From positions 186,001-250,000 of the forward strand of contig JADJZB010000020.1 in the NCBI GenBank assembly GCA_016719485.1: DNA of 64,000 bases, given 5' to 3'. This stretch comes from Holophagales bacterium (GTDB lineage: Bacteria; Acidobacteriota; Thermoanaerobaculia; UBA5066). Of this stretch, positions 16,732 to 24,106 are shown piece after piece (within the stretch, counting starts at the first letter, position 1; each line of letters opens with the position of its first letter). The notes under the pieces are model-generated. The model was given only the letters and a program-made list of their open reading frames with translations, had not been told where the DNA came from and did no database searches. A program made the position numbers and the translations under genes.

Positions 16732-18140
16732 CCGCCCCCCATCCCGACGACTTCACCCTCCTCGTCCTCCTCGAGGGCGAAATGTCGGAGATGGACGCCG
16801 CGCGGCTGAAGCGGCACCTCTCCACCTGCCCGGCCTGCACTTCGGCCTTCCGCGAGATCGAGAAGCTCGACCGGACGCTCAAGTCGACTCTCCCCACGCT
16901 CGAGGAGGCGCTGGCCGAGCCCGAGCTCCCGGAGGGCGACCCGTTTCGCTGCCGTCCCGACTGCACCCGCCTCGGGCGGCGCCCGCCGATCGCCGGTGAC
17001 GACGCCATTCACGAGGTCTTCGCGGCAAGCCGCGACGCCGCCGAGGTCAAGAGCCGCCTCCTGGGCGCGGCGGCCGCTCCGGAAGAGGACCTCCGCGAGG
17101 CCCTCGCCGACCTCGATCTCCTCGCCCTGCGCGACCGCTACGGCCTCGGCTACGCTCTCGACGACGCCCTCTACAACATGGTCGAAGGCCCCGCCCGCTG
17201 GGCCCGCTTCGGCCGTGCCTCCGCCGACACCGTCCTGGCCGCCCGGGCCGAAGGCCGTGCCCTCGACGCCCCCGCCGAGCGCGCCTTTCCCCTCGACGAC
17301 CTGCTGGGCCTCTCCCTCCTCGTCCAGGGCACCGCCTGCAACTGGACCGGCGAGTTCTTGCGAGGAGGCCGCGACCTCCGCCGGGCCTACGGAGCCTTCG
17401 CCCGAGGCTCCGTCTCCGAACGGCGCCTCGCCTCCGTCGAGCTGGTCGAGGCCCAGCGGCGAGCCTTCCTCGACCGGGCCGAGGAGGCGCTGCACCTGGC
17501 GGACCGGGCGAGGGGGACGTTTCAGGCTCTGGGGCTGGAGGACGAGGCGGCAAAGGCGGGTGGTGCACATGCCACTGCCCTCTCGTACCTGGATCGTGAC
17601 GAGGAGGCGATCGCGGAGTTCCGAGCACTCCTGCCGGTGCTTTCAAGTCATGAGCGGTGGAACACTTACGTCTCGACGCTGAACGGGATTGGCGCGTGCC
17701 TGCTCCGCCTGGGGGCCCGGAAGCTCCGGCGTGAGTATGCCCGTGCCCTTCGTCTCGTGAATCGCGAGGCCCGGCCGGCCGTGCACTCGTTCATCCGCGC
17801 CAATCTCGCCAGGACCCTCTATCAGGGAGGCCGCTTCGCCGAGGCTGCACGGGCCTTCGGAGCAGCGGCAACGCTTTTCGCAACGCAAGGCGCCACGGCG
17901 GATGAGCTGCAGATGAGCCTCTTCCAGGTAGAGGCGCTGTCGCACCCGGCGCCCCGCGGCGCGGCAAGACGCTTCGAGGACGTCGGCGAAGTCCTTCGTG
18001 CCTCGAATGCAGTGGATTCCGACATCCTCCGGTCTCTCGAGGCCGCGCTCGCCGGCGACATCCCTGATGTGGACCTCGTCGCGACGTTGAGGTCCCGGGC
18101 TGAGCGGCAGATCGCCACGCGTCTCCGACGAGCCGTCTGA
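16728..18140 (+). CDS. Zinc-finger (anti-sigma type) protein with TPR-like repeats
   Basis: 470 residues starting in ATGA overlap with the sigma gene. The N-terminus has the zinc-binding anti-sigma pattern H-x3-C-x2-C (RHLSTCPAC, about residues 31-39). The remaining 400 residues are helical TPR-like repeats (for example DRAEEALHLADRARGTFQALG). No transmembrane segment is visible, so it would be a soluble sensor or scaffold that holds the sigma factor, unlike classical membrane anti-sigmas. Its ligand is unknown. The C-terminal half is slightly less GC-rich. Confidence 0.8.
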   Translation: MTAPHPDDFTLLVLLEGEMSEMDAARLKRHLSTCPACTSAFREIEKLDRTLKSTLPTLEEALAEPELPEGDPFRCRPDCTRLGRRPPIAGDDAIHEVFAASRDAAEVKSRLLGAAAAPEEDLREALADLDLLALRDRYGLGYALDDALYNMVEGPARWARFGRASADTVLAARAEGRALDAPAERAFPLDDLLGLSLLVQGTACNWTGEFLRGGRDLRRAYGAFARGSVSERRLASVELVEAQRRAFLDRAEEALHLADRARGTFQALGLEDEAAKAGGAHATALSYLDRDEEAIAEFRALLPVLSSHERWNTYVSTLNGIGACLLRLGARKLRREYARALRLVNREARPAVHSFIRANLARTLYQGGRFAEAARAFGAAATLFATQGATADELQMSLFQVEALSHPAPRGAARRFEDVGEVLRASNAVDSDILRSLEAALAGDIPDVDLVATLRSRAERQIATRLRRAV

Positions 18141-18156
18141 AAGAAAGTTCGCCGAC

Positions 18157-18182
18157 CCTGTTGTAAAAAACCCCTCCTCGCG
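18157..18182 (+). promoter_or_regulatory. Candidate ECF promoter, copy 2 (before the small secreted gene)
   Basis: CCTGTTG at 18157-18163, 13 bases, CTCGCG at 18177-18182, then nAGC. It is identical in both blocks and gap to the copies at 16173 and 24052 (minus). It lies 17 bases after the TPR gene and about 80 bases before the small secreted gene. Confidence 0.6.
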
Positions 18183-18261
18183 CAGCCTAGTCTCACAAGG
18201 CAAATCGGAGAGCGCTCCCCGACGCCTTCACCGAGCCCCGGAAGGGCTGGAGGAGGATGTC

Positions 18262-18559
18262 GTGAAAAAGACCTTTGCTATCGATCATTCTGGGCGGCGC
18301 CCTGCTCGTCGCGAGCGGAGTCGCCCGTGCAGACTCACCGCGACCCGCCGAGCCGCGCTGGGGAATCAGGCCCGAACGGGCAGCCCCGAGCTCCACGTTC
18401 GATCTTGCGCGGTGGATGGCCCGCAGACTGATCGAGGCCGTCGGCGTCTCACTGCCGGAACCGTCGGATCCGGTGCCGGCGCCCGAGACGACGACGCCGA
18501 CGCCGATCGAACTGGACTCGGCCTGTCCGCCCGAGCGGGTGCACTGCCCGGTGGGGTGA
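18262..18559 (+). CDS. Small secreted proline-rich protein, start region frameshifted
   Basis: An AGGAGG ribosome-binding site at 18251-18256 precedes GTG 18262, which reads KKTF and then loses its frame. The frame from 18275 gives a good signal-peptide core (LLSIILGGALLVASG, cleaved after ARA) and about 75 mature residues rich in Pro, Glu and Thr, ending CPPERVHCPVG with two cysteines. Removing one T from 18274-18276 joins the two parts into one signal peptide. I read this as one gene with a single-base error or mutation. Function is unknown; by motif it belongs to the ECF regulon. Confidence 0.6.
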
Positions 18560-18574
18560 ACGCTCGGAAGACTC

Positions 18575-18605
18575 GAAGACACGCCCTGCAAAAGGGCGTG
18601 TCTTC
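18575..18605 (+). terminator. Stem-loop after the small secreted gene
   Basis: A perfect 13-bp stem (GAAGACACGCCCT / AGGGCGTGTCTTC) with the 5-base loop GCAAA lies 15 bases after the stop and is followed by GGTTTGG. It is a plausible intrinsic terminator closing the sigma operon. The next 115 bases (18606-18720) hold nothing I recognise. Confidence 0.65.
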
Positions 18606-18720
18606 GGTTTGGCCCGGCCGGATCATCTCGTCGGCAGGGCCGGGGCTGAAACGGGCCGCCGGGCTCGATCGCGACCGTGGAAGGCGCTTGTGGGGAGCCC
18701 GTTCGCGTGCGCGAGGCGAG

Positions 18721-18861
18721 TCAGACCTTGCCGCGCCTCTCCTGGCTCGACACCCGGTTCTTCGGGGCGTCGCCGCCAGTTCCATCGGACCAGCGGGGCG
18801 TCTTCGAGGTCCACGTCCGGAGGTACTTCAGGTAGTCCTCCGTGTGATTGATCGCCAGCTC
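18721..18861 (-). pseudogene. C-terminal gene remnant cut off by the IS3 element
   Basis: A 46-codon open tail ending at a stop (18723-18721) reads INHTEDYLKYLRTW and then a Gly/Lys-rich end. It has the codon use of local genes and runs straight into the left end of the IS3-type element at 18861. The missing 5-prime part is not found on the far side of the IS. I do not recognise the family. Confidence 0.35.
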
Positions 18862-18888
18862 TGACCTTGCCCCGTTCTCACGTCCATT

Positions 18889-19797
18889 TTACGAGGGAGG
18901 AATTCCCTGGCAGTAGCGCTGTGGGAACGGAGGGAATCGCGCAGCGATTTCCTCGGTTTCCACAGTCGGGGGTGTGCCCGCGAGTAGGCGGGCGTAGGCC
19001 GCCGGGGGACGCCTTCCCACGGAGCTGTGCGGCCTGACCTCGTTGTAGTCGACGCGCCATTCCTCGATGGTGTTCCGGGCGTCGTCCAGATCGATGAACC
19101 AGTGCAGATTCAGGCACGTTTCGCGAAGCTTGCCGTTGAAGCTCTCAACGAAGGCGTTCTGGGTGGGCTTGCCCGGATCTATGAAGTGAAGCCGAACACC
19201 GTTCAGCCGTGCCCACCGGTGCATGGCCTTCGACGTGAACTCCGGGCCGTTGTCCATGACGATGACGGCCGGAAGTCCCCGCGTTTCCTTCAGTTTGTCG
19301 AGGACTCTCGTGACCCTCACGCCGGAGATCGAGGTGTCCGTCAGGACATCCGGGCTCTCGCGCGTGCCTTCATCGACGATCGTCAGGCAGCGGAAACGGC
19401 GGCCCGTGGCCAGCGCGTCGCTGACGAAGTCCATCGACCAGCGCTCGTTGGCGCGCTGCACCGGCTCGAGCTTCGGCTGCCGCGGCCGTGGGCCTTTCCG
19501 GGGCCGGCGTCGCGGGAGAGAAAGACCCTCCGACTTGTAAATGCGGTAGAGCCGCTTGTGATTCACCACGCACCCTTCATCGCGCAGGAGGTCACCCAGG
19601 AGTCGATAGCCGCCTCGTGGCCGGGCCAGCGCGAGCTCGCGAAGGCGAGCGACCAGCGGCGCAGGGTCCTTTCGACGAGACTCGTACCTCGCCGTCGAAC
19701 GCCACGCCCCCACGAGGGCACAGGCACGGCGCTGGCTGATGCGGACTTCGCTTGTCATGACGCCCACGGCGATCCGCCGGGCTGCGGGCGTCACCAT
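18889..19797 (-). CDS. IS3-family transposase OrfB (DDE integrase)
   Basis: 302 residues. The N-terminal half is a helix-turn-helix region of the HTH_21 type. The catalytic core has the DDE residues in MDFVSD, MDNGPEF and NAFVESFNGKLRE. The pattern fits the IS407-like group. It overlaps orfA, and the A7 run at 19803-19797 is a typical slippery site for making an OrfAB fusion by -1 frameshifting. Confidence 0.93.
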   Translation of the reverse strand: MVTPAARRIAVGVMTSEVRISQRRACALVGAWRSTARYESRRKDPAPLVARLRELALARPRGGYRLLGDLLRDEGCVVNHKRLYRIYKSEGLSLPRRRPRKGPRPRQPKLEPVQRANERWSMDFVSDALATGRRFRCLTIVDEGTRESPDVLTDTSISGVRVTRVLDKLKETRGLPAVIVMDNGPEFTSKAMHRWARLNGVRLHFIDPGKPTQNAFVESFNGKLRETCLNLHWFIDLDDARNTIEEWRVDYNEVRPHSSVGRRPPAAYARLLAGTPPTVETEEIAARFPPFPQRYCQGIPPS

Positions 19798-20057
19798 TTT
19801 TTTGAGAGCACCGCCTTCAGCGCCTGGTTGTCCAGCGTCAGGTCCGCGACAAGGTGCTTCAGTCGCCGGTTTTCATCCTCGAGGCCATGCAGCCGGCGCG
19901 CATCGCTGATCTCCATCCCGCCGTACTTCGCCTTCCACCGGTGGAAGCTCTGCTCGCTGACTCCGTGCCGTCGGCAGACGTCCTTCACCGCGGCGCCGGC
20001 CTCAGCCTCCTTGAGCACCGCGATGATCTGCGCCTCCGTAAACCGCTTTCCCTTCAT
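19791..20057 (-). CDS. IS3-family transposase OrfA (HTH protein)
   Basis: 88 residues: a helix-turn-helix (FTEAQIIAVLKEAEAG, then CRRHGVSEQSFHRWKAKYGG) followed by a leucine-zipper-like helix. It is the first reading frame of the IS and is responsible for end binding. It finishes just past the A7 slippery run shared with OrfB. Confidence 0.93.
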   Translation of the reverse strand: MKGKRFTEAQIIAVLKEAEAGAAVKDVCRRHGVSEQSFHRWKAKYGGMEISDARRLHGLEDENRRLKHLVADLTLDNQALKAVLSKKW

Positions 20058-20227
20058 GACCGCCCCTTTCCGGCCCCCAGATTCTCAACCTGGTGGACCG
20101 ATTTCGTGGGGCAAGGTCAGCGAAGTCCAAGAGGACCGATGCGGGAGAGAATGAAGGAGAGCAGCCAAGCCTACCGAGTAGCGGTCAGCAGCGAGTGCTT
20201 GCGCGAGGCCGGTGCACTGCCGCGTTA

Positions 20228-21605
20228 GCAGGCTGCTGACAAAGAGACCGCCGAGAGCGGGTTTCGGCGTCTGATGAGGACGACAGGCATCAGATCGACT
20301 TCCGTGATTGCCCGGCTTCGAGGCTCACGGGCAGCGGAATGGAGGACCTCACCGGTCTCATGCTGGTTCGGTCCTCGTTTCCAGGGCCCTGGCGAGGCGT
20401 TTGAGGTTGAGGACCCAGCCGATGAGCAGCGTTTCCTGCCGTACTCGGTCCAGCCCGCGACGGCGGAATCGTCGGAGCCCGTGCCAGTCCTTGGCCTCGC
20501 CGAAGAGTTCCTCGATCTTCTTTCGCGCCCGCTGCGAGAGGGCGTATCCGACGCCTCGGACACGCATCCGGATACGGGAGTGTTCCGGCTGTCGGCCTCG
20601 TGGGTCGGCGGCGATGTGTGGGGCGATCTGGCGATCGAGCAGGGTTCGAATCAGGCCGGTGCTGAAGAAGCCCTTGTCGGCGCCGAAGGTCTTCGGCTCG
20701 TACCGGAGCCGGCGGTGAGCGCGATCCAGAAGCTTCACGCTCCCCTCGGTCTCCGAGGCGGAGGACCGGAAGACTTCGACGCCCAGGCCGAGAAGGAAAC
20801 GATGGCGGTTCTCCATCAGGGCATTCACGGTGTAGCCGGGATGGGCGCCCGTTCCCGAGGACCCCTTCGAGACGAAGCGACAATCAGGGTCCGTCAGCGA
20901 TCTATGCGTCGCGTTCGACCGCTTCTGGCCCCGGAAGTCCACGGCGCGATTCCCGGGATCCTGGGGTCCCTCCGGTCCCTTCTCGTCCTCGGCCCTCAGC
21001 CGCTTCTTGTACTCCTCGGGGTCCATCGCCAGCTCGATCGGCACGAAGCTCTTGAAGCTCGCGTTGGCCCGGACGAGAGTCCCGTCGGCACTCACGTGCC
21101 GGCTGACGAGCCCCTCGTCCATGGCCCGCTTGATCGTCTGATCGAACAGCTTCTCGAGCACTCCCGATGCGTCGAAGCGCCGCCGGCGGTTCTGGCTGAA
21201 GGTCGATGCGTCCCAGGCGTTCTGGTCCAGGTTCAGCCCGACGAACCACCTCAACGCCATGTTGCACTGCAGTTCCATCACCAGGCGCCGCTCGCTCGTG
21301 ACGCCGAGCAGGTATCCGCCAACGAGCGCCAGGAACAACTGCTCGGGCGGGATCGAGGGACGGCCGATCGTCGAGTACAGGTCCCGGCAGGCCTTCCGAA
21401 TCGCCTTGCCGTCCACCAGAGGCCGAATCCTCCGCAGCGGGTGCTCCTGCGGCACGAATGTCTCCAGCGAGATGTTGTAGAAGAACGTCGCCTGCGGATC
21501 CGAATCGCCCATCATCTGGCCGCCCCTCCCGACGTTGGTCTCGACAGAGAAAACGACCTTACGTCTCGGGTATTCCCGCTTTCCGGGCCTTTGTCAGCAG
21601 CCTGT
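20228..21605 (-). mobile_element. IS1182/IS5-like insertion sequence
   Basis: Ends are inverted repeats of about 17 bases: GCAGGCTGCTGACAAAG at 20228-20244 and its near-perfect complement at 21589-21605 (one mismatch). TA lies outside both ends (20226-20227 and 21606-21607), consistent with a TA target duplication. It sits about 105 bases from the IS3 element, so two unrelated insertions mark this spot. Confidence 0.85.
20358..21515 (-). CDS. IS1182-type transposase (IS5 superfamily)
   Basis: 385 residues, near full length. The N-terminal DUF772-type domain (HPLRRIRPLVD, then GYLLGVTSERRLVMELQCNMALRWFVG) is followed by a DDE core with D in HVSADGTLVRANAS, D in FGADKGFFS and E in KIEELFGEAKDWHGL. 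No internal stop or frameshift is seen, so it may be active. Confidence 0.9.
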   Translation of the reverse strand: MMGDSDPQATFFYNISLETFVPQEHPLRRIRPLVDGKAIRKACRDLYSTIGRPSIPPEQLFLALVGGYLLGVTSERRLVMELQCNMALRWFVGLNLDQNAWDASTFSQNRRRRFDASGVLEKLFDQTIKRAMDEGLVSRHVSADGTLVRANASFKSFVPIELAMDPEEYKKRLRAEDEKGPEGPQDPGNRAVDFRGQKRSNATHRSLTDPDCRFVSKGSSGTGAHPGYTVNALMENRHRFLLGLGVEVFRSSASETEGSVKLLDRAHRRLRYEPKTFGADKGFFSTGLIRTLLDRQIAPHIAADPRGRQPEHSRIRMRVRGVGYALSQRARKKIEELFGEAKDWHGLRRFRRRGLDRVRQETLLIGWVLNLKRLARALETRTEPA

Positions 21606-21687
21606 TAGGTGGCGGGACGTGTCGGAACGCGGATGCGGTAGAGAAAGCGGGGGTTCGCGGCCTCTCTTTAGCAGTGAAATAGGGAAT

Positions 21688-21729
21688 GGGAGGGCCGTGC
21701 TCTCTGTCGCGCGCGAGCCGTGCCCTCCC
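21688..21729 (-). terminator. Possible terminator hairpin for the orphan gene
   Basis: GGGAGGGC at 21688-21695 pairs with GCCCTCCC at 21722-21729 around a 26-base loop that has further partial pairing. It lies 24 bases beyond the 3-prime end of the gene at 21753-22199. The rest of 21608-21752 shows nothing recognisable. Confidence 0.4.
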
Positions 21730-21752
21730 GTTAGAGGAGGACTCGACTCTAT

Positions 21753-22199
21753 CTACGGCCTCTTAGACAGCTCGACTCTGTGGAGAAGACCGAGCGCCGC
21801 GAGAGTGGCCTCTCCGACCGACTGCTTTGGGCCAAGAACGAGGCTGCAGTGCACAACGCATTCTCCAGGACCGACGCCGTCTTGGTTGGTTAGAGTCTTG
21901 GGTGGCTCATTGGGAACGGTAACTACCGCGGCGAGAAAGTACTGAAAGACGCACTGGTTCGGGTCATTACTGACAAACGTCGCGCTTTGTCCAGACGAGA
22001 GGTGGACGTTTCGGGGGCCGTCTGTGTAGTCGGCGCCGCTGCGATAGAAGAACTTTACTCCTGCTGAGACGATGACGACACCCCAACTGGAGGGGCAGTT
22101 GTTGATCAGCGTGATTTGCGCCTGATAACCAGTGGGCGCCGCCTGCGCCAACCGCTCGACACCAGCAACTAGCTCAGGCGCTTCGAGGCTCACACTCAT
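21753..22199 (-). CDS. Orphan protein, unknown function, atypical base composition
   Basis: 148 residues from ATG 22199, which has an AGGAGA ribosome-binding site; the longer frame to 22259 has none. I do not recognise the family. The middle looks like a beta-sandwich (GYQAQITLINNCPSSWG, then SSGQSATFVSND). Three cysteines are present and no signal peptide is evident. The gene is clearly less GC-rich than its neighbours and lies next to two insertion sequences, which suggests recent acquisition. Confidence 0.6.
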   Translation of the reverse strand: MSVSLEAPELVAGVERLAQAAPTGYQAQITLINNCPSSWGVVIVSAGVKFFYRSGADYTDGPRNVHLSSGQSATFVSNDPNQCVFQYFLAAVVTVPNEPPKTLTNQDGVGPGECVVHCSLVLGPKQSVGEATLAALGLLHRVELSKRP

Positions 22200-22651
22200 G
22201 AGAATCTCCTTTTGAATTGCAACGCGGGCGGTGAACGTTCTGGGTGCCAGGGGACGCAATCGGGGGTGTGAGGCGGACCTCGGATCGAAGGCCGTGACGT
22301 GTGAAGCACGACGTGCCGGCAGAGAGATGCCGCGCGGCGGCGCGGGGCCGAAGCGGCGGTGGCACTCGTCGATGGCAGCTCAACCGTCCGCTCGACCCAT
22401 CGGTCTCCTTCGATCCAGGAGACGACGACGTGGAGGACGGGGCCGTCGGGACGGTCGACGCGTGTCACGGAGGCGATGTGGATGCCGTCGTCGCCGTCGG
22501 CCGCGCCGAACTCGACGTGGGTTTCTCCGCCGGGCTTGAAGGCGGGGAGCGGGTCGCTGATGCACGTCTCGATGGCGGGTGCGGTCGAAGAGGCGACCGA
22601 GGCGACCGCAAGGGGCGGGACGAGAGTGAGGAGGCCGTGGCGCGACGTCAC
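22196..22651 (-). CDS. Hypothetical protein coupled to the patatin gene
   Basis: 151 residues from GTG 22651, which overlaps the patatin stop as GTGA. A signal-like N-terminus (HGLLTLVPPLAVASVASS) precedes a short acidic domain (HVEFGAADGDDGIHIASV, then HVVVSWIEGDRW). The last 50 residues are Arg/Pro-rich and low in complexity and may not be the original C-terminus. The 3-prime end abuts the atypical orphan gene, so truncation is possible. Not recognised. Confidence 0.5.
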   Translation of the reverse strand: MTSRHGLLTLVPPLAVASVASSTAPAIETCISDPLPAFKPGGETHVEFGAADGDDGIHIASVTRVDRPDGPVLHVVVSWIEGDRWVERTVELPSTSATAASAPRRRAASLCRHVVLHTSRPSIRGPPHTPDCVPWHPERSPPALQFKRRFS

Positions 22652-23895
22652 GGGTCGATCCTCCACCACCACCGCCGCCTCCCGCTCCCCGCGAACGCGA
22701 CCCTGACCCGTCTCTCGATGTCGGGGTCCGCGGGGGTCCAGCCCGGGTCGGGGAGCTGGAGGCGGGGGACGAGGCGGGGGAGGAGCTGGGAGGTGTGGGT
22801 GCGGAGGGCGGCGTCGGCGGTGAGGTAGCCGTGGTTGAGGAGGACGGCGGCCTCCGCTTCCGTGACCGGGTCGAGGCTCGCGCGCATGGTGCAGAGGACG
22901 TCGCGGGCGAGGCTCTTCGAATAGCCGAATGGGATGCGATAGCTCGACGGCGCGCTGGAGAGGCTCCAGAAGGTGCCGGAGATCTGGCCTCCGACGAAAC
23001 CCGAGACGAGGCGGCGCCGGCGGATCTCCTGCCCCTCGCTGTCGACGGCGGTGAGGAACGGGTCGGGGCGGGGGAAGACGCGTCTCTTCCGTCGGGCGTT
23101 CGGATACGCACCGGCTTCGGAGACGAGGACGGTGGTGTGGGTCTTCCAGACGGGGTCGAGGCCGAGGTGCGCGTGGCTCGCGCCGTCACCGAGCGCGAGG
23201 TGCCGGATGGCGGCGTCGCGGTCCGGGCCGGACGGCGCCGCGCCGCCCGAGAGGAGGGCGGGGTCGAGCGGCGCCGGGAGGGGACCGATGGAGCGCGGAA
23301 AGCAGGACGAGGCCGCGACGGCGCGCGCGAGGGTGACACCGTCGGGAGGAGCCACCCAGCCGAGCTGGCGGTCTCCCATCCGGTCTTGCTCGAAGTACCA
23401 GGGAACGCTCCTGAGGAAGTCGGTGGCGCAGAAGACGAAGCGGGGGGCGGGAGGGAGGTCGCGGAGCTTCAGCGGCGTCAGGATCTCCTCGTACCGCTGC
23501 GCGAGGGCTTCGACGCGCGCGTTTGGCCCTAAGAGGTTTCGGGCGAGGAGCCCGAGCGTGCGGAACCCGCGCCCCAGGTCTTCGCGCGTGAGAGCGAGAA
23601 GCGGGGCCTCCACGAACTCCTCCCACGCTTCGGGAGTGAAGGCGGCCTTCTTCGCCGGGTCCTTCGCGATGAGGGTGGCGAGGTGGGCCGCCAGGATGCT
23701 GCCGCCGGAGGTCGCGGAGAAGGTGTCGACTTTCGGGAGGATGCCCAGCTCGTTCAGGCGGCGGAGGGCTCCGAGGTGGAAGAGGAGCGCCCGGAACCCC
23801 CCGCCCGAAAGGCACAGGGCGAGGCCCCTGGCGGGGACGGCGGACGGCGCGGGCTCGGTGTCCGGAGCCGGATGAGAGGCCATGGCCGTGCTCAT
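22648..23895 (-). CDS. Patatin-like phospholipase
   Basis: 415 residues from ATG 23895, which has AGGAG 7 bases upstream; a longer start at 23988 lacks one. The patatin features are the oxyanion loop SGGGFRA (S30-A36), the nucleophile S63 in SATSGGS, and a DG dyad in ALGDGA near residue 240. It would hydrolyse acyl esters of membrane lipids. There is no signal peptide and no transmembrane segment. A copy of the ECF-type promoter motif lies about 160 bases upstream, tying it to the sigma factor at 16210. The orphan coupled gene follows. Confidence 0.85.
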   Translation of the reverse strand: MSTAMASHPAPDTEPAPSAVPARGLALCLSGGGFRALLFHLGALRRLNELGILPKVDTFSATSGGSILAAHLATLIAKDPAKKAAFTPEAWEEFVEAPLLALTREDLGRGFRTLGLLARNLLGPNARVEALAQRYEEILTPLKLRDLPPAPRFVFCATDFLRSVPWYFEQDRMGDRQLGWVAPPDGVTLARAVAASSCFPRSIGPLPAPLDPALLSGGAAPSGPDRDAAIRHLALGDGASHAHLGLDPVWKTHTTVLVSEAGAYPNARRKRRVFPRPDPFLTAVDSEGQEIRRRRLVSGFVGGQISGTFWSLSSAPSSYRIPFGYSKSLARDVLCTMRASLDPVTEAEAAVLLNHGYLTADAALRTHTSQLLPRLVPRLQLPDPGWTPADPDIERRVRVAFAGSGRRRWWWRIDP

Positions 23896-24051
23896 AACAC
23901 TCCTGAAATCAATGGTTTGAGAATCCAGATCTCGGGAAACGCCGACACTCCGCGCCTTTCGGTGGCGGGGCCGAAAGGAGCTCGGCATGCCTTGCCGGGG
24001 GGGCCTGGGCGACGCGCCTCACGAGAAGGAACGGGTCCTTTAGCCAAGCTC

Positions 24052-24077
24052 CGCGAGAGGCCCGGATTTACAACAGG
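24052..24077 (-). promoter_or_regulatory. Candidate ECF promoter, copy 3 (before the patatin gene)
   Basis: On the minus strand, CCTGTTG (24077-24071), 13 bases, CTCGCG (24057-24052), then GAGC. Both blocks and the gap are identical to copies 1 and 2. It sits in the 211-base gap between the MFS gene and the patatin gene, pointing at the latter, with a predicted leader of about 150 bases. Confidence 0.6.
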
Positions 24078-24106
24078 GGAAGTGAAAAAAAGTGCCGGGC
24101 CCGGGA

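Larger units (their letters stand above)
18861..20120 (-). mobile_element. IS3-family insertion sequence
   Basis: About 1.26 kb bounded by the inverted repeats CTGACCTTGCCCC (18861-18873) and GGGGCAAGGTCAG (20108-20120), 13 of 13 bases matching, with GTCCA shared further in. It holds the orfA and orfB transposase genes in the usual overlapping order. I see no convincing target duplication next to the ends, so rearrangement after insertion is possible. Confidence 0.9.

Noticed and set aside
20138..20228. Short plus-strand frame between the two insertion sequences
   Set aside because: About 29 codons with no ribosome-binding site or known motif; its stop is made by the IS1182-type element boundary.
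22648..23895. Patatin gene as part of a CBASS-type defence operon
   Set aside because: No nucleotidyltransferase (CD-NTase) or accessory gene is nearby, and the promoter motif ties it to the ECF factor instead.
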